Numbered from the stretch's first letter, positions 24,901-33,290 are shown. The stretch: DNA of 64,000 nucleotides from Cardinalis cardinalis (GCA_014549065.1 JACDOX010000115.1:1594828-1658827); one strand, 5' to 3'. Made by a program: numbers and translations. The notes: generated from the sequence alone by a model not told the origin.

Positions 24901-25113
24901 AGCCGCTGCGACACCTTTGCCGGCAATGCCCAGCACTACAAGGAGAAGTGTGCGGAGCTGCAGGGTGCCCGCCCGGCCCCGGGGAGCGCGGGGCCACGGT
25001 GGCCTGGTGGAGCCCTGGCCCAGGAGTGGGGCCCCTCCTGCGGTGGACAAGCCTCCCAGCCCGTGCAGGAGGAGGGGAAGCTGGGACACTTCTCNGAGAA
25101 GGTGTTGAACTGA
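51..25113 (+). CDS. TNFRSF11A: TNFRSF11A (RANK), receptor activator of NF-kB, ten coding exons
   Basis: Joined exons: 51-110, 12414-12495, 12923-13048, 13582-13725, 14821-14914, 15262-15356, 16235-16342, 18190-18242, 19882-20734, 24731-25113. The sum is 1998 nt, giving 665 residues plus TGA, with every junction in frame. Layout: signal peptide about 1-22; four TNFR cysteine-rich repeats about 29-190; transmembrane helix about 205-226 followed by YYKKKGKK; cytoplasmic tail 229-665. Seen in the tail: PTEDEY (331-336, TRAF6-type), IVVY (563-566) and PVQEE twice (589-593 and 649-653, TRAF2/5-type). N-glycosylation sequons at N100 and N169 lie in the ectodomain. From known biology, RANK binds RANKL (TNFSF11) at the plasma membrane of osteoclast precursors and dendritic cells and signals through TRAF6 to NF-kB and AP-1. 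Human RANK is 616 residues, also in ten exons; the extra length here lies in the tail. Four single N bases make residues 61, 147 and 225 ambiguous; the one at 25095 is silent. Confidence 0.96.
2485..2600 (+). repeat. MIR-like ancient SINE remnant
   Basis: The order of blocks follows the 3' half of a MIR element: a CATTTTCACC block, a GAGGAAATGGGAGCAGAGA block, a GTGACTTACTCTAGGTCACAC block split by point changes, then an AGAACTTCTGGGAACAGAGC end. It is diverged, so the call rests on block order. Confidence 0.55.
4410..5270 (-). other. Unexplained 286-codon open frame antisense to TNFRSF11A intron 1
   Basis: An uninterrupted ATG-to-stop frame of 286 codons on the minus strand. I recognise no domain, signal peptide, membrane segment or repeat in it, and the composition looks like translated non-coding DNA rich in CTG/CAG. 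Shorter frames are open on the opposite strand over the same interval, which points to a stop-poor composition rather than coding. I do not call it a gene. Confidence 0.2.
9595..9725 (-). repeat. MIR-like SINE remnant, reverse orientation
   Basis: GACTTGGTTTGGTTTCCTGT and AAGTTCCTCATCTGCAAATG resemble the reverse complement of the MIR 3' half (a CAGTTTCCTCATCTGTAAAATG-type block). Strongly diverged. Confidence 0.4.
12414..12495 (+). CDS. TNFRSF11A: TNFRSF11A coding exon 2: start of first cysteine-rich repeat
   Basis: Acceptor CTGCTCCAG| and donor CCAG|GTATGT; 82 nt, entering in phase 0 and leaving in phase 1. It encodes residues 21-47, including [20 protein letters not shown], which aligns with the human RANK sequence from CTSEKHYEHLGRCC onward. 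Confidence 0.95.
12923..13048 (+). CDS. TNFRSF11A: TNFRSF11A coding exon 3: cysteine-rich repeats 1-2
   Basis: Acceptor AATCACAG| and donor CAAG|GTGAGC; 126 nt, phase 1 to phase 1. It contains [20 protein letters not shown] and ends [10 protein letters not shown], close to human RANK. An N at 12963 leaves residue 61 as Ser or Arg; Ser is expected from the family. Confidence 0.95.
13582..13725 (+). CDS. TNFRSF11A: TNFRSF11A coding exon 4: cysteine-rich repeats 2-3
   Basis: Acceptor CTTTTAG| and donor CCTG|GTAAGA; 144 nt, phase 1 to phase 1. It encodes [20 protein letters not shown] and [15 protein letters not shown]. The NST sequon at N100 and the CACTxGYHW signature match human RANK. Confidence 0.95.
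14821..14914 (+). CDS. TNFRSF11A: TNFRSF11A coding exon 5: cysteine-rich repeats 3-4
   Basis: Acceptor CTACACACAG| and donor ACCAA|GTAAGT; 94 nt, phase 1 to phase 2. It encodes QQDRDTMC then [20 protein letters not shown]. The N at 14847 leaves residue 147 as Leu, Met or Val. Confidence 0.93.
15262..15356 (+). CDS. TNFRSF11A: TNFRSF11A coding exon 6: end of repeat 4 and stalk
   Basis: Acceptor TTTTTTAG| and donor GATG|GTTTGT; 95 nt, phase 2 to phase 1. It encodes [20 protein letters not shown] and a juxtamembrane stalk rich in Pro and charged residues. The donor is weaker than its neighbours (GTTTGT). N169 is an N-glycosylation sequon shared with human. Confidence 0.92.
16235..16342 (+). CDS. 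TNFRSF11A: TNFRSF11A coding exon 7: transmembrane helix
   Basis: Acceptor CACCCTGCAG| and donor ACAG|GTACAT; 108 nt, phase 1 to phase 1. It encodes [20 protein letters not shown], a single hydrophobic helix, followed by the basic stop-transfer stretch [10 protein letters not shown]. The N at 16308 leaves residue 225 as Ile or Met. Confidence 0.95.
16343..19881 (+). other. TNFRSF11A introns 7 and 8
   Basis: Intron 7 is 16343-18189 and intron 8 is 18243-19881. Apart from short homopolymer runs I see nothing identifiable in either. Confidence 0.8.
18190..18242 (+). CDS. TNFRSF11A: TNFRSF11A coding exon 8: membrane-proximal tail
   Basis: 53 nt, phase 1 to phase 0, between acceptor CCCTACAG| and donor ACAAAG|GTAAAG. 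It encodes [18 protein letters not shown]; human has ANLWHWINEACGRLSGDK. A second AG three bases downstream (NAGNAG arrangement) could drop one Ala. The upstream AG is preferred because it restores the Ala present in human. Confidence 0.9.
19882..20734 (+). CDS. TNFRSF11A: TNFRSF11A coding exon 9: large cytoplasmic exon
   Basis: Acceptor TTTCTTTCAG| and donor TCTG|GTAAGC; 853 nt, phase 0 to phase 1, residues 255-538 plus one base. It contains the TRAF6-type motif [10 protein letters not shown] (20110 onward) and [14 protein letters not shown], which corresponds to human PFSEPLEVGENDSL. A cysteine-rich stretch covers residues 435-480, and a Ser/Thr-rich 7-residue tandem repeat lies near the 3' end. 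This exon accounts for most of the length difference from human RANK. Confidence 0.93.
20662..20720 (+). repeat. 21-nt tandem repeat inside TNFRSF11A exon 9
   Basis: Three copies of a 21-nt unit, at 20662-20682, 20683-20703 and a partial 20704-20720. In frame they encode [14 protein letters not shown] and SSTSD. The period is a whole number of codons, so copy number can change without a frameshift. Confidence 0.85.
20735..24730 (+). other. TNFRSF11A intron 9
   Basis: About 4 kb between the two large cytoplasmic exons. It starts GTAAGC and ends CCTTCCTCAG. If it were retained, the reading frame would run 12 further residues and stop at 20772, removing the IVVY and PVQEE motifs. An open, exon-like stretch with a good donor (GGAG|GTAAGC at 22610/22611) occurs around 22.43-22.61 kb and is discussed as a finding. 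No named repeat was recognised. Confidence 0.75.
24731..25113 (+). CDS. TNFRSF11A: TNFRSF11A coding exon 10: conserved C-terminal signalling region
   Basis: Acceptor CCTTCCTCAG| restores the Gly of [12 protein letters not shown]. The segment [20 protein letters not shown] then KGDIIVVY is almost identical to human RANK. IVVY is at 24802-24813. PVQEE occurs at 24880-24894 and 25060-25074, where human has PVQEE and PVQEQ. It stops with TGA at 25111-25113. The end of the exon is unusually GC- and CpG-rich compared with its surroundings. Confidence 0.95.
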
Positions 25114-25824
25114 GGGGACACGGTGTCCTTGCTGCGGGCCAGGGCACCGGCACACAGCCCCTGACGGGGTGTGGGGCTGCTGCCGTGCTGCCAAAATCCT
25201 GGGTGTCACAACACACTGGGAGACTTTTGCTGCCCCTGGTGTCTCCTGGGAAATTTTACAGCTGGAAGGACCCTCATGGCGCACATGTCGGTGGTGGTGG
25301 TGGTGCTCTGGGTGAAGGCCAATGAGGACGGGCACGCTGCCCCTGTTGCAGAAGTAGCAGCAGGGCTTTCTCCTCTCCCCTACAGGGAGATGGGCTCCCT
25401 GCCTGCCCCTCATTCCCTGCCACCTCTCCCTGGCAAGTGGCAGAAGGGAGCTGAGATCCATCGACCTGGGGACTCTGTGAGGAGGAGAGCTCTGCTGGCC
25501 AGGTGGGCAGGATGCTCCTGGAGAGGGTACAGTGTGGCCAAGGACTGAACTGAGCTGTGTCTCAGGGTTTCTATTTTGCAACTAAGCTGTACCCATTTTG
25601 CTGGGTCTTGGAGGTGGAAGGAAGCCATGGTGCTGCTGCAGCCTTTGCCTCCCTGTGTTGATGTGGCAGGTGGCATCATCCCTTTCCATCTTTCCCCAGG
25701 GAAGCAGACATTCCAGTCCCAAATCAGCACCAGAGCCAAGGTCCTGGGCTGCCCCTTATTGACTTGTGGGTATAAATAGGTGTGTGTAATGCTGCACAAG
25801 AGGATGATAACGTGCAAAATATAG

Positions 25825-25849
25825 CTGATATGCCTTAAAAGCATATCAG
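25825..25849 (+). other. Perfect 9-bp inverted repeat (hairpin) in probable TNFRSF11A 3' UTR
   Basis: CTGATATGC (25825-25833) is followed by the 7-nt loop CTTAAAA and by GCATATCAG (25841-25849), its exact reverse complement. In RNA this would fold as a simple stem-loop. No known element was recognised. Confidence 0.6.
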
Positions 25850-25906
25850 ATTAATCTCAAGCAAAGAGCATTTATAATGACCCTGATTTACCTCTGCCTT
25901 ATTGCA

Positions 25907-25938
25907 CCTCTCCAGAGGAGTTCAAACCTCTGGAGAGG
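25907..25938 (+). other. Perfect 12-bp inverted repeat (hairpin) in probable TNFRSF11A 3' UTR
   Basis: CCTCTCCAGAGG (25907-25918) and CCTCTGGAGAGG (25927-25938) are exact reverse complements around an 8-nt loop, AGTTCAAA. Each arm is itself nearly palindromic (CCTCT..AGAGG), so alternative folds are possible. It lies 57 nt downstream of the preceding hairpin. Confidence 0.65.
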
Positions 25939-27419
25939 AGAGTGATGTGTGCCTGGTACACTGCTGCAGGAATAACATCACTATAATTTGAGACAAAGAG
26001 CTGCTAGCAGAAAGAGATAAAGGAAAAAGGGTCTGTGACAACTAGCTGTGGATGTTTCCAGGAGTTACAAAGATGGAGAATTTGGTCAGGGTCAAACACC
26101 TGTTCTTTTATGTGCCCAAACAATTTTGTCATTCCCTTTGCTATTTTCATTAATAGGCAAAAATTTGCTTTGGTAGCATGAAGCTATTTCCAGAACTTGG
26201 CCTGTGTGAGCTGAAGTCAGAGTGTAGCCTCTGTTGAACTGACAGCTGATGAGCAATGGGACCAAAGGTTTGGCATTAAAGAATAATAGTAGTTCTATTT
26301 AGAAGGGAATCTTGGCTGCTCAACTGGCTTTGGTTCATGTCCAGTATCCTGCAGCCTTCTCCAGCAGCCACTGTGGAGAGAAAGCTGAAGGGAGCAGAGT
26401 CTCAAGGAACTCCCAAAAGAAAAAGATAACATTTTTAATGATTTCCTGACAAGGGATAATTTTCTGACATTCTCCTNCAGGTATAAGTGCTGCAAGCATC
26501 TGTCTGCAGCTGGAACCTTCAGGAGGGCAAGTGCCCTGTTTCCTGCCAGACAGCAAAGGGATCTCTTACCTAGTGTAGCTTTGTCTTCCCTGTTGGAAAA
26601 GGTCTCTGGCTAGGAGGGCTTCTTCCCGGGAAGGTTTTAAAGTTGAGGGGTTCACTGCATAGTTGCTGTTTGCAGTAGTACTGCTCTGTGGGGAAAGAAT
26701 ACCTTAAAGCTGACAAGGTGATCACTGTCACAAAGAGCTTCTCATGCATAAAACAAAAGGATGGGCTTAGNCACCTTCACCTCTCAGGAGAATAATTCTG
26801 CATTTTTATATATCTGGGTTGTAAAGTTCAGTACAAATGTGCAAGACTCTCTCTTGAGTGACTGGCAAAAGGGCAAATGAACAGCCAGTCTCACTTCCAC
26901 CTCTCTGTGGCCTTTGAAAAACAAGATCACCCTAGCCTAGACTCAGACAGGCAGGTAGTGTCCCACTCAGTGATGGCCCAAGCTACCTCTGCCTCTCTGA
27001 AGGTGTGTAACTGAGGCTCTCTTGTCTGTGGGATTCTTTTGTCTTTCCTGCTGGATCTTTTACTTCTTTCTAGTGTCTTCTGAAGTAGTTCTGTATCCCC
27101 TTGGCACTGCTACAATAGGGACAAGGAAGCAGAGCTACCATCACCTTCAAGAAAGGTGGTATAAATATTTTCCCATTTCGTCTTAATTTTTTCAGTTGCT
27201 TTTTTCTGGAAAGCATTCTGCAAGACATCAGTCCTGCAGGAAAACATCCAACCAGCCCCATTTACAGGGCAGGCAGGACTGAATTCTTGCCCTCATCTCT
27301 GGGTAAATCACCCAGGTCTGTCTTTCTTCTTCTGCAGCTTCTTTCTTCCCTTGGTTTGTAAATGCCACCAGAGAGCAGGCTCAAAATCCTGGTTTGAAGG
27401 GAGTTAATGGAAATTTGTC

Positions 27420-27442
27420 ATGTGTCCTCAATGAGGACACAT
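27420..27442 (+). other. Perfect inverted repeat with triloop in probable TNFRSF11A 3' UTR
   Basis: TGTGTCCTC and GAGGACACA pair around AAT, and one further A-T pair extends the outer end, giving ten pairs and a three-base loop. The shape (pyrimidine-rich 5' arm, triloop, purine-rich 3' arm) resembles the constitutive decay elements bound by Roquin, but the loop begins with A instead of a pyrimidine. Confidence 0.55.
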
Positions 27443-27791
27443 TTTTCACTTGTTGAATTTCAGGTTCCTGCTGAGCAAGGATTGAAACTAGCAAGCATGA
27501 AGAAGTGAGTCCCATATGGGAAACATGATGCACCAACAGACCCAGTTCTTTTTCTTCCTCCAGAGTCTATTCCAAAGTGAAAAAACAGTATCACAACCAT
27601 TAGCATGCTGCATGTTCCCTGGGTCTCTGCCTGACTCCTTAGACAAGGATCCCAAAGGGACTTCTTTATCCTCATGATTTCATTTGTCATCAGCTTGGAG
27701 CTGGGAGTGATTTTTAGCATCTGTTTGTACAACAAGGACCTGTGCATTGGGCACTAATTTGGAGGCTTCTGGCTGCTATTGTAATACACAT

Positions 27792-27855
27792 AATAAATGA
27801 TAATAAAAATCTGAAATATCTATTTGAGAAAAGGTGAAGGTTTTATTTGAATAAA
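27792..27855 (+). terminator. Cluster of three poly(A) signals, likely TNFRSF11A 3' end
   Basis: AATAAA at 27792-27797, 27802-27807 and 27850-27855. They are the first canonical hexamers after the stop codon that I found. Cleavage would follow 10-30 bases downstream. Not proven without transcript data. Confidence 0.45.
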
Positions 27856-27880
27856 GAGGGAAAATGAAATACATTATTAT

Positions 27881-29299
27881 ATGCCTCTGCCTGTTTAAAG
27901 AAAAAGAAAAAAGAGCAAAGTGTCAGCATAATCACATTCCTAGTTAGGCTTTTGTAACATTTTCTGTATGTTGAATTGTTTTAACAAGAAGTGCTTACCT
28001 TCCACAGTGCGTTCTGCAGTGCATGTTCTGCACCTGCGCTGAGCCTGATAGGAGCTCTCATAGACCTGGTGTGGTAATGCTTTACTGCTGAAAACCAGGC
28101 ACTGATTCCAACTCATTCCTGAAGTTTCCTCCTGCTCAGCGTGCATTTTTACAAGTCTTTTAGTTTGAGGAGTCGCATGAATTATCCTTGGTGAATATAC
28201 TAGGTGTTCTAGAAAGTCAGCCACTTTAAGACCTAGCAGGACAGGAGTAATTCTGCATATAGCCATGGGAAACAAGGACACTGAAGCAGCCCTTCTTATT
28301 CCCATGGAACACAATATGGCATTGAAGATCAGTGTAGANGGTAATGGCTGTTAATCTATGTACTTTGCTACATGTTCACACAGAGACTGGAAGTTAATCT
28401 GCAAGGCTTACAGCATACCTGGGAGTTGCACTACTAAAATGCCATTTCTACTTGTCCATTCAGGTTTCCTCCTTTTTATCATGTTGATGGTATCTGAGCA
28501 ATTACGCCCCTGTGTCTGTCATAAAACAGAACCCTGCTGAAAGATGTCTTTGTGCTTATCAGATATTTAATAGCGCTCTCATTTTATCAGATACCTACAT
28601 GCACATTAGGCAGCAGTGCCCCTGTAAAAATAATCTACCATTACTGAAGAATTGCCTTCTGCAGCACCTTGGCAGACCCCAGCATATACCCTGGTTTCTC
28701 ATTGTTTTCTCTTTTCTCTAGTGTGGTTGCTTGGTTTTTCCTTCTGCCAGGCATCCAAGTTGGTTGTGGCCTGCAAGCTGATTGTGTTGTCTCTGCAGCA
28801 AGTGTTGCTCCAGTCTTGCCTTCAGGCCCTCCAGCTGACTTGTCACATCTGTTGTGTTGTAAAATGCAAGCATTTGTAAGCATGAACTTAGTGAAAAAAT
28901 GCTTTATTACAATTCTCTCTGGCTTTTGAACAAGGCAATGACCGCATAACATTAAGGAACCCTGTTGCGGTAGGTGAGGATGCCAGAGCGTCCACTTGGA
29001 TGTGTTTTAACGCTGCTTTTTTATTTCTTCTTCTTCTTCTGGCTAGTTGGTTTATGGTTTCTTTGTTTTGGCTGAGGATTACCACAGCTCTTCTGGTTCA
29101 TTTCTCAGCCTACCTCACCACTTGGTCAATCCCTGTGCGTTGCACCAGTTTTTATGTGCATCAAAGCTGACAGATCTGTTCCATCATGTTTCTATTGGTG
29201 ATCTCACATTTCTATACAATATATGCAGATGGCCATACATTAAATTGCTCCTATTTCAGCTTCACAGGAAACTGTTGGAAAGGTTTCCAAGGAGAGCAC
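27881..29299. other. Intergenic, nothing identified
   Basis: No exon, named repeat or RNA gene was recognised. A short TTC run lies at 29027-29040. Small open frames exist but have no recognisable content. Confidence 0.6.
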
Positions 29300-29645
29300 A
29301 GGAGCTCAGAGTGTTTGAGACCAACTGTACAAGTGGGACATACACAAGTCAATGGGACTTGGCAGAATGCATCCAAAGCTGCTGGGAGGGCTTACCAGCA
29401 TCTTTGCAGAGGCACACTGCAGCATCTTTGGCAGGTTGTCGAGTTTGGGGGAAGTCACAGGTGACTCGAAAAAGGCAAATATTACACCCATCTACAAAAA
29501 CAGGAGAAAAAAGAGATTTGGGAAATTACAGATGAGTCAACCTCTCTTGAGTACCTTGAAAAATTATGGAGTGGGCTCTCCTAGAAGCTGTTTCTGGGCA
29601 AGAAGAAGAAGAAGGCAACTGGGAGAAGCCAACACATACCTTAGC
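29300..29645 (+). mobile_element. CR1 LINE fragment, reverse-transcriptase region, + strand
   Basis: Two reading frames carry diverged CR1 reverse-transcriptase text: MGLGRMHPKLLGGL (29352 on), then KKANITPIYKNRRKKRFGK, corresponding to the family pattern of a KANVTPIFKKGKKEDPGNYR-type block. After a shift, EAVSGQEEEEGNWEKPTHT matches the block that follows in CR1. Frameshifts and substitutions show that it is an old dead copy. Both ends are uncertain by tens of bases. Confidence 0.8.
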
Positions 29646-29889
29646 TAACTCAGCCTTTTCCCACTGTCAGCAGTTTGTTATTTGCTTCATTGATTCCGTA
29701 GGGACTTGGAAGCATGACCTTCCTCGTGAAGATTTAGGCAAAGAAGGCATAAAGAAAATCTTCAGTTCTCCCTCTGTCATTTGTAATTAACTGGCCAACC
29801 TCACTCAACAGTGGACCTACCTTTTCCTTGTCCTGCTTGCTAACACACAATACAGGATGTTAGTATTTTCTTGCTATTCTTGACNTCTT

Positions 29890-30420
29890 TTGCCAGCTCA
29901 GGCTAGGGCTGGGCTTTCCTGGGCTTTAACCTTTCCCTCTGTGTCTCTGCGTGCCTGAGTGATATTTCTGTATTCTGCTTTGGAAGCCTGTTCCTTTTTT
30001 CCATCACTTTCATGTTCCTTTTTTTTGCATCTGAGGTCTTTCAGTATCTCACTGTTTAACCAGGCTGGTTTCTTGCTGTGCCTGCTTAGGTGAATGGGCT
30101 GCTCTTGTGCATGGAAAATGCTGTCTGAATGTCTCCCAGTGCTCCTGAACACCTTTGGGTTTCAAGGCAGACTTCAGGGACAGCTCCTGACAGCTCCCTG
30201 AGCAAGATGGTCTGGGGCTTTACTCTGCTACTCACCTTCTTCACATTCCTTAGAATAATCTCACCAGTGCAGCCAAGGTTGCCACTGCCAGTCTTCAATT
30301 GTTTGAAGAAGATTTTATCTGTTTCCACATCAGGTCTTCCATAGCAAACACCTACCACAAGCACTTCCTTGATGGTGACTCCTCTGATTTTGACCCTAAG
30401 ACACCCAGCTGATCTGTCCT
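29890..30420 (-). mobile_element. CR1 LINE fragment, endonuclease to linker region, - strand
   Basis: The minus-strand translation reads RVKIRGVTIKEVLVVGVCYG then DKIFFKQL (the endonuclease segment around a VGVCYRPP-type block). Next come KKVSSRVKPQTILLRELSG, KKPAWLNSEILKDLRCKKKE and AEYRNITQARRDTEGKVKAQ, in the order found in CR1 proteins. The part of the endonuclease between VCYGRPD..FFKQL and the later blocks is missing, so the copy is internally deleted. More CR1-derived sequence may continue to about 30500. Confidence 0.8.
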
Positions 30421-32770
30421 CTTGCCCACATCCTCAAATCACTCTTTTACGTAGAGTATAATCCCTCCTCCTCTTCCACCTTTTCTATTTTGCCTCAAAA
30501 GCTTGGAAGCTGTTGCTTTTTTTTTCTAATAGAGCTATTTCCTTAGCTGATGAGAAAAACCTCTCACCAAGTTCCCCAGTGTTGTGCCTTTTTCTGGTTA
30601 TAGGTCAATAAACTTTATCTCATGCCTGGGAATGGGCCTTCAAATCTCCCACCTGTAAGAAGGGGAGGATGAGAGGCAAGGGCTGGAGCTGATGTGAGGA
30701 GCAGAGACTGAAAGATGTGTTCCCTCTTCCCACTGCTCTGTAGAGATGTGGGGTGAAGAACTTGCTGCTGCTGAAAATGGCAGTGTGGCCAGAAGCATCC
30801 TGGAGGCTTTGTCATTCTTGGTGTCTAGTACCAGGTGTTATCCCATGAGACCTCGGTCTCCTCTGTCCTGCAGGGGAAGAAGCAGCTGGCAACTCATCCA
30901 GAGTTTCCATCAGATGAAATCAGGCCTGTGTCTCTCTCAAATCAGTGAATACAAAACTGAAATTTGCCATAAGCAGCACATGAGGACAAAGCATTTCAAA
31001 TGCAGAAACCACTGCATCAATAGGCTGTTCCTATTGATCATCTCTGGATTATAATGGAAGGCTGTTTATACAAAGTCTCAATTATTTTAAGCACCTCAAA
31101 TGAGTATCTGAAAGGTGTTATTTAGCATGCAGGCCTGCCATTACTGTTCTCAGTTACATATCCTTAGGAAGCAGCTTACTTTCTTTATTCTCTCTGGTTT
31201 TGTTCAGCTCTAGCATTTATTGGTCTCCCTTTTAGTGTTGTAGGCACCACTCAAGCACAAAAGTTCTTGCTCCCTGTGGGAAACAAAACAGTTTCCAAGG
31301 GGCATTTGCCTTTTGCATCCTTTCAGTTCCTTGTTGGGTTTTTTGCAAGCTTAGCTGGTCATAAATGAACTAGACAACAGATGGTAGAGCTCATGCTATA
31401 ACACAGAAAATTTTAATTTTACAGAGGTTTCCACTTAAAAATGCAGCTGCCCACTGGTGCACNGCCAAATTTTCTTTTGAGAACACACTTTGAATGTATT
31501 AGAGAATGAGATGGATGCAATGATTGTCTCAGCAGGTTGCTCATAAATGTTTCTTGCAACCCCTATTCTTTTAATCCACACCCCATAGATCCAACCTGTC
31601 TGCTGGATGAGCCACACTTCAGGGATACATTAGAAACCTGTCCAGTTCATTATCTTACACTTACACAAAACAATCCTTGCCAGGATTTTGTCCCCTTTGT
31701 CTGAAGGGATGCTCCAAGTATGACAGAGGCATAAATAATAAATCCACTTAAATGCTTGGGTTTTCTCAGTCAGGCTGGCCTACTGTATTTAAATATTGAT
31801 ACCCTTTGGGTCTGTTCTCTTCAAAGTCATGTTCTTTGACAGGTCCCATTCGGGTGCACTGCACTACACTTCTGTCTGCTCTGTAGGACGTGCTAGAGTT
31901 GGTGGTTTATTGATGAAAAATAATAGAAATCAGTTTAGTATTTGTTTATTCTTACTTGTGTGGAAAAACACATTCAAGAATTCTGTCCCATTAGTAATTT
32001 TTAAAAGTCTTATAAGACTTGTTTCCTTTTGGATTTTCATGTTTTAGTTACTTGGACAGTAACAACTCTTCCCTGCCAGCATTTTTTTCCCTTGCAGGAT
32101 AACTGTGTGTTGCTGAGGATGGCTGAGGGGCATGATTGCTCTAAATTAAACATGGACTCTATTTCTAAATGAAATATCTCATATGGTTCCTTTACTGGAT
32201 GAATGGACACAAAAAGCTTTGCCCTGCTTTACTGTGACCAGAATATGCCTGCTGCAGGGATTGCAGAGCTGTTGACATGATTCCCTTGGAGTTCATGCAG
32301 ATACACTAAACAAACCNAATCACAGCCACAACTTCTTTAGCTTGCATGTGAATACCATCAGCTGACTGTGTTTCAAAGAGCAAAGATATGCCTGGGTTTG
32401 GGTGTTTTATGGGGTTTTTTTTCCCCTCTTCCCTCTAGTTTTCTTTCCCTATCCTAAGCTTATCATTCCTTTTTCACTGTAAATACAAAGGTCGTGGTTT
32501 CAGTACGGTGGGTGACTCATTCTCATGTTTGAGCAATGTGATCAAAATGGAAACTTGGAATTCCCGGTGTGGTGTGTGTCCTGCGCCACCAGCCTGCGCG
32601 AAGAATGCCTTTGTGGATGCTGGCTCTCCTGCAGGGAGCCGATGTCATGTGTGTGATAACCTGAGCGCCACATCGGAGCAAATGCTTCTAACCTGGCAGC
32701 GCTGCATGTGGAAAAATAGGGCAGATTGCTTTTTGCTGTTGGGTAGATGCGTGTGGCACCTTTAGCAGCC
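30421..32770. other. Intergenic, no gene recognised
   Basis: No convincing exon. Short T-rich tracts are present. Near the right end an AP-1-type TGACTCA (32513-32519) and a palindromic kB-like GGAATTCCC (32557-32565) lie within 50 bp of each other, upstream of the CpG-rich island. Such short motifs occur by chance, so this is only suggestive. Confidence 0.5.
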
Positions 32771-32774
32771 GTGG

Positions 32775-32893
32775 GCGTCTGTGTCCGTGTGTGTGTTTGT
32801 ATGTCTGTGTGTGTGTATCTGTGCGTCTGTGTGTGTATCTGTGAGTGTCTCTGTGTGTTCTGTGTGTGTTCCGTGTGTGTCTGTCTGTGTGTC
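32775..32893 (+). repeat. Degenerate TG-rich simple repeat
   Basis: About 120 bp of TGTG runs broken by TCTG, TATC and TCCG, reading as a (TG)n array with interruptions. The open frames through it translate to alternating V and C and are artefacts of the repeat. Confidence 0.9.
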
Positions 32894-32895
32894 AG

Positions 32896-33290
32896 CCTGC
32901 GTCCGGCGCTGTGTGCCGAGCCGGGCCGGGCCGGGCCGTGCCGGGCTCAGCCGGGCGGTCCCTCGGGAGCTGTGCCAGCCCCGTCCCGCCGTGTCCCGCG
33001 GGGCCGCGCGGTGGCGCCGCAGGGCAGCCGTGCCCTCAGGAGGCGGCTGCGGCGGCCGGAGCGGGGCCGAGGGGAAGGCGCGGTTTGCAGCCAGCCCCTC
33101 TCTCCAGAGGCTGCTGTTTCCCCCGGCACGGCTTCTCCCAGCAGCCAGGAAGGAGAGATTGCTTGCTGTCCGGCCAGCGGAGCCCGGCCCACAGCCCTGA
33201 GCTCCTGGCCGGCCATCCTTGCCCTCGGTGCCCTCAGCAGCTCTCGCCTGGCCTGGCCTCAGCCCCCGGCAGCGCTTTGCCTGCGGGCTG
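32896..33290. promoter_or_regulatory. Intergenic CpG-rich island, not attached to either gene
   Basis: About 400 bp of GC- and CpG-dense sequence in otherwise AT-rich intergenic DNA. It includes CCGGG/GGGCC pentamer repeats at 32920-32946. It lies roughly 5 kb beyond the inferred end of TNFRSF11A and 30 kb before ZCCHC2. Several overlapping long open frames on both strands come from composition. It could be an orphan promoter, for example of a non-coding RNA, an enhancer-type island, or a GC-rich repeat. Confidence 0.55.

Larger units (their letters stand above)
25114..27880 (+). other. Probable 3' UTR of TNFRSF11A
   Basis: After the stop there is no further coding exon. AATAAA occurs at 27792-27797, 27802-27807 and 27850-27855, which would give a UTR of about 2.7 kb, similar to the long UTR known for human RANK. 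A variant ATTAAA at 26275-26280 could give a shorter form. The UTR contains a short GGT run near 25286-25306 and three perfect inverted repeats listed separately. Confidence 0.55.

Noticed and set aside
24766..25581. 271-codon antisense frame over RANK exon 10
   Set aside because: Shadow of the GC-rich coding exon and the adjoining UTR, with no domain content.
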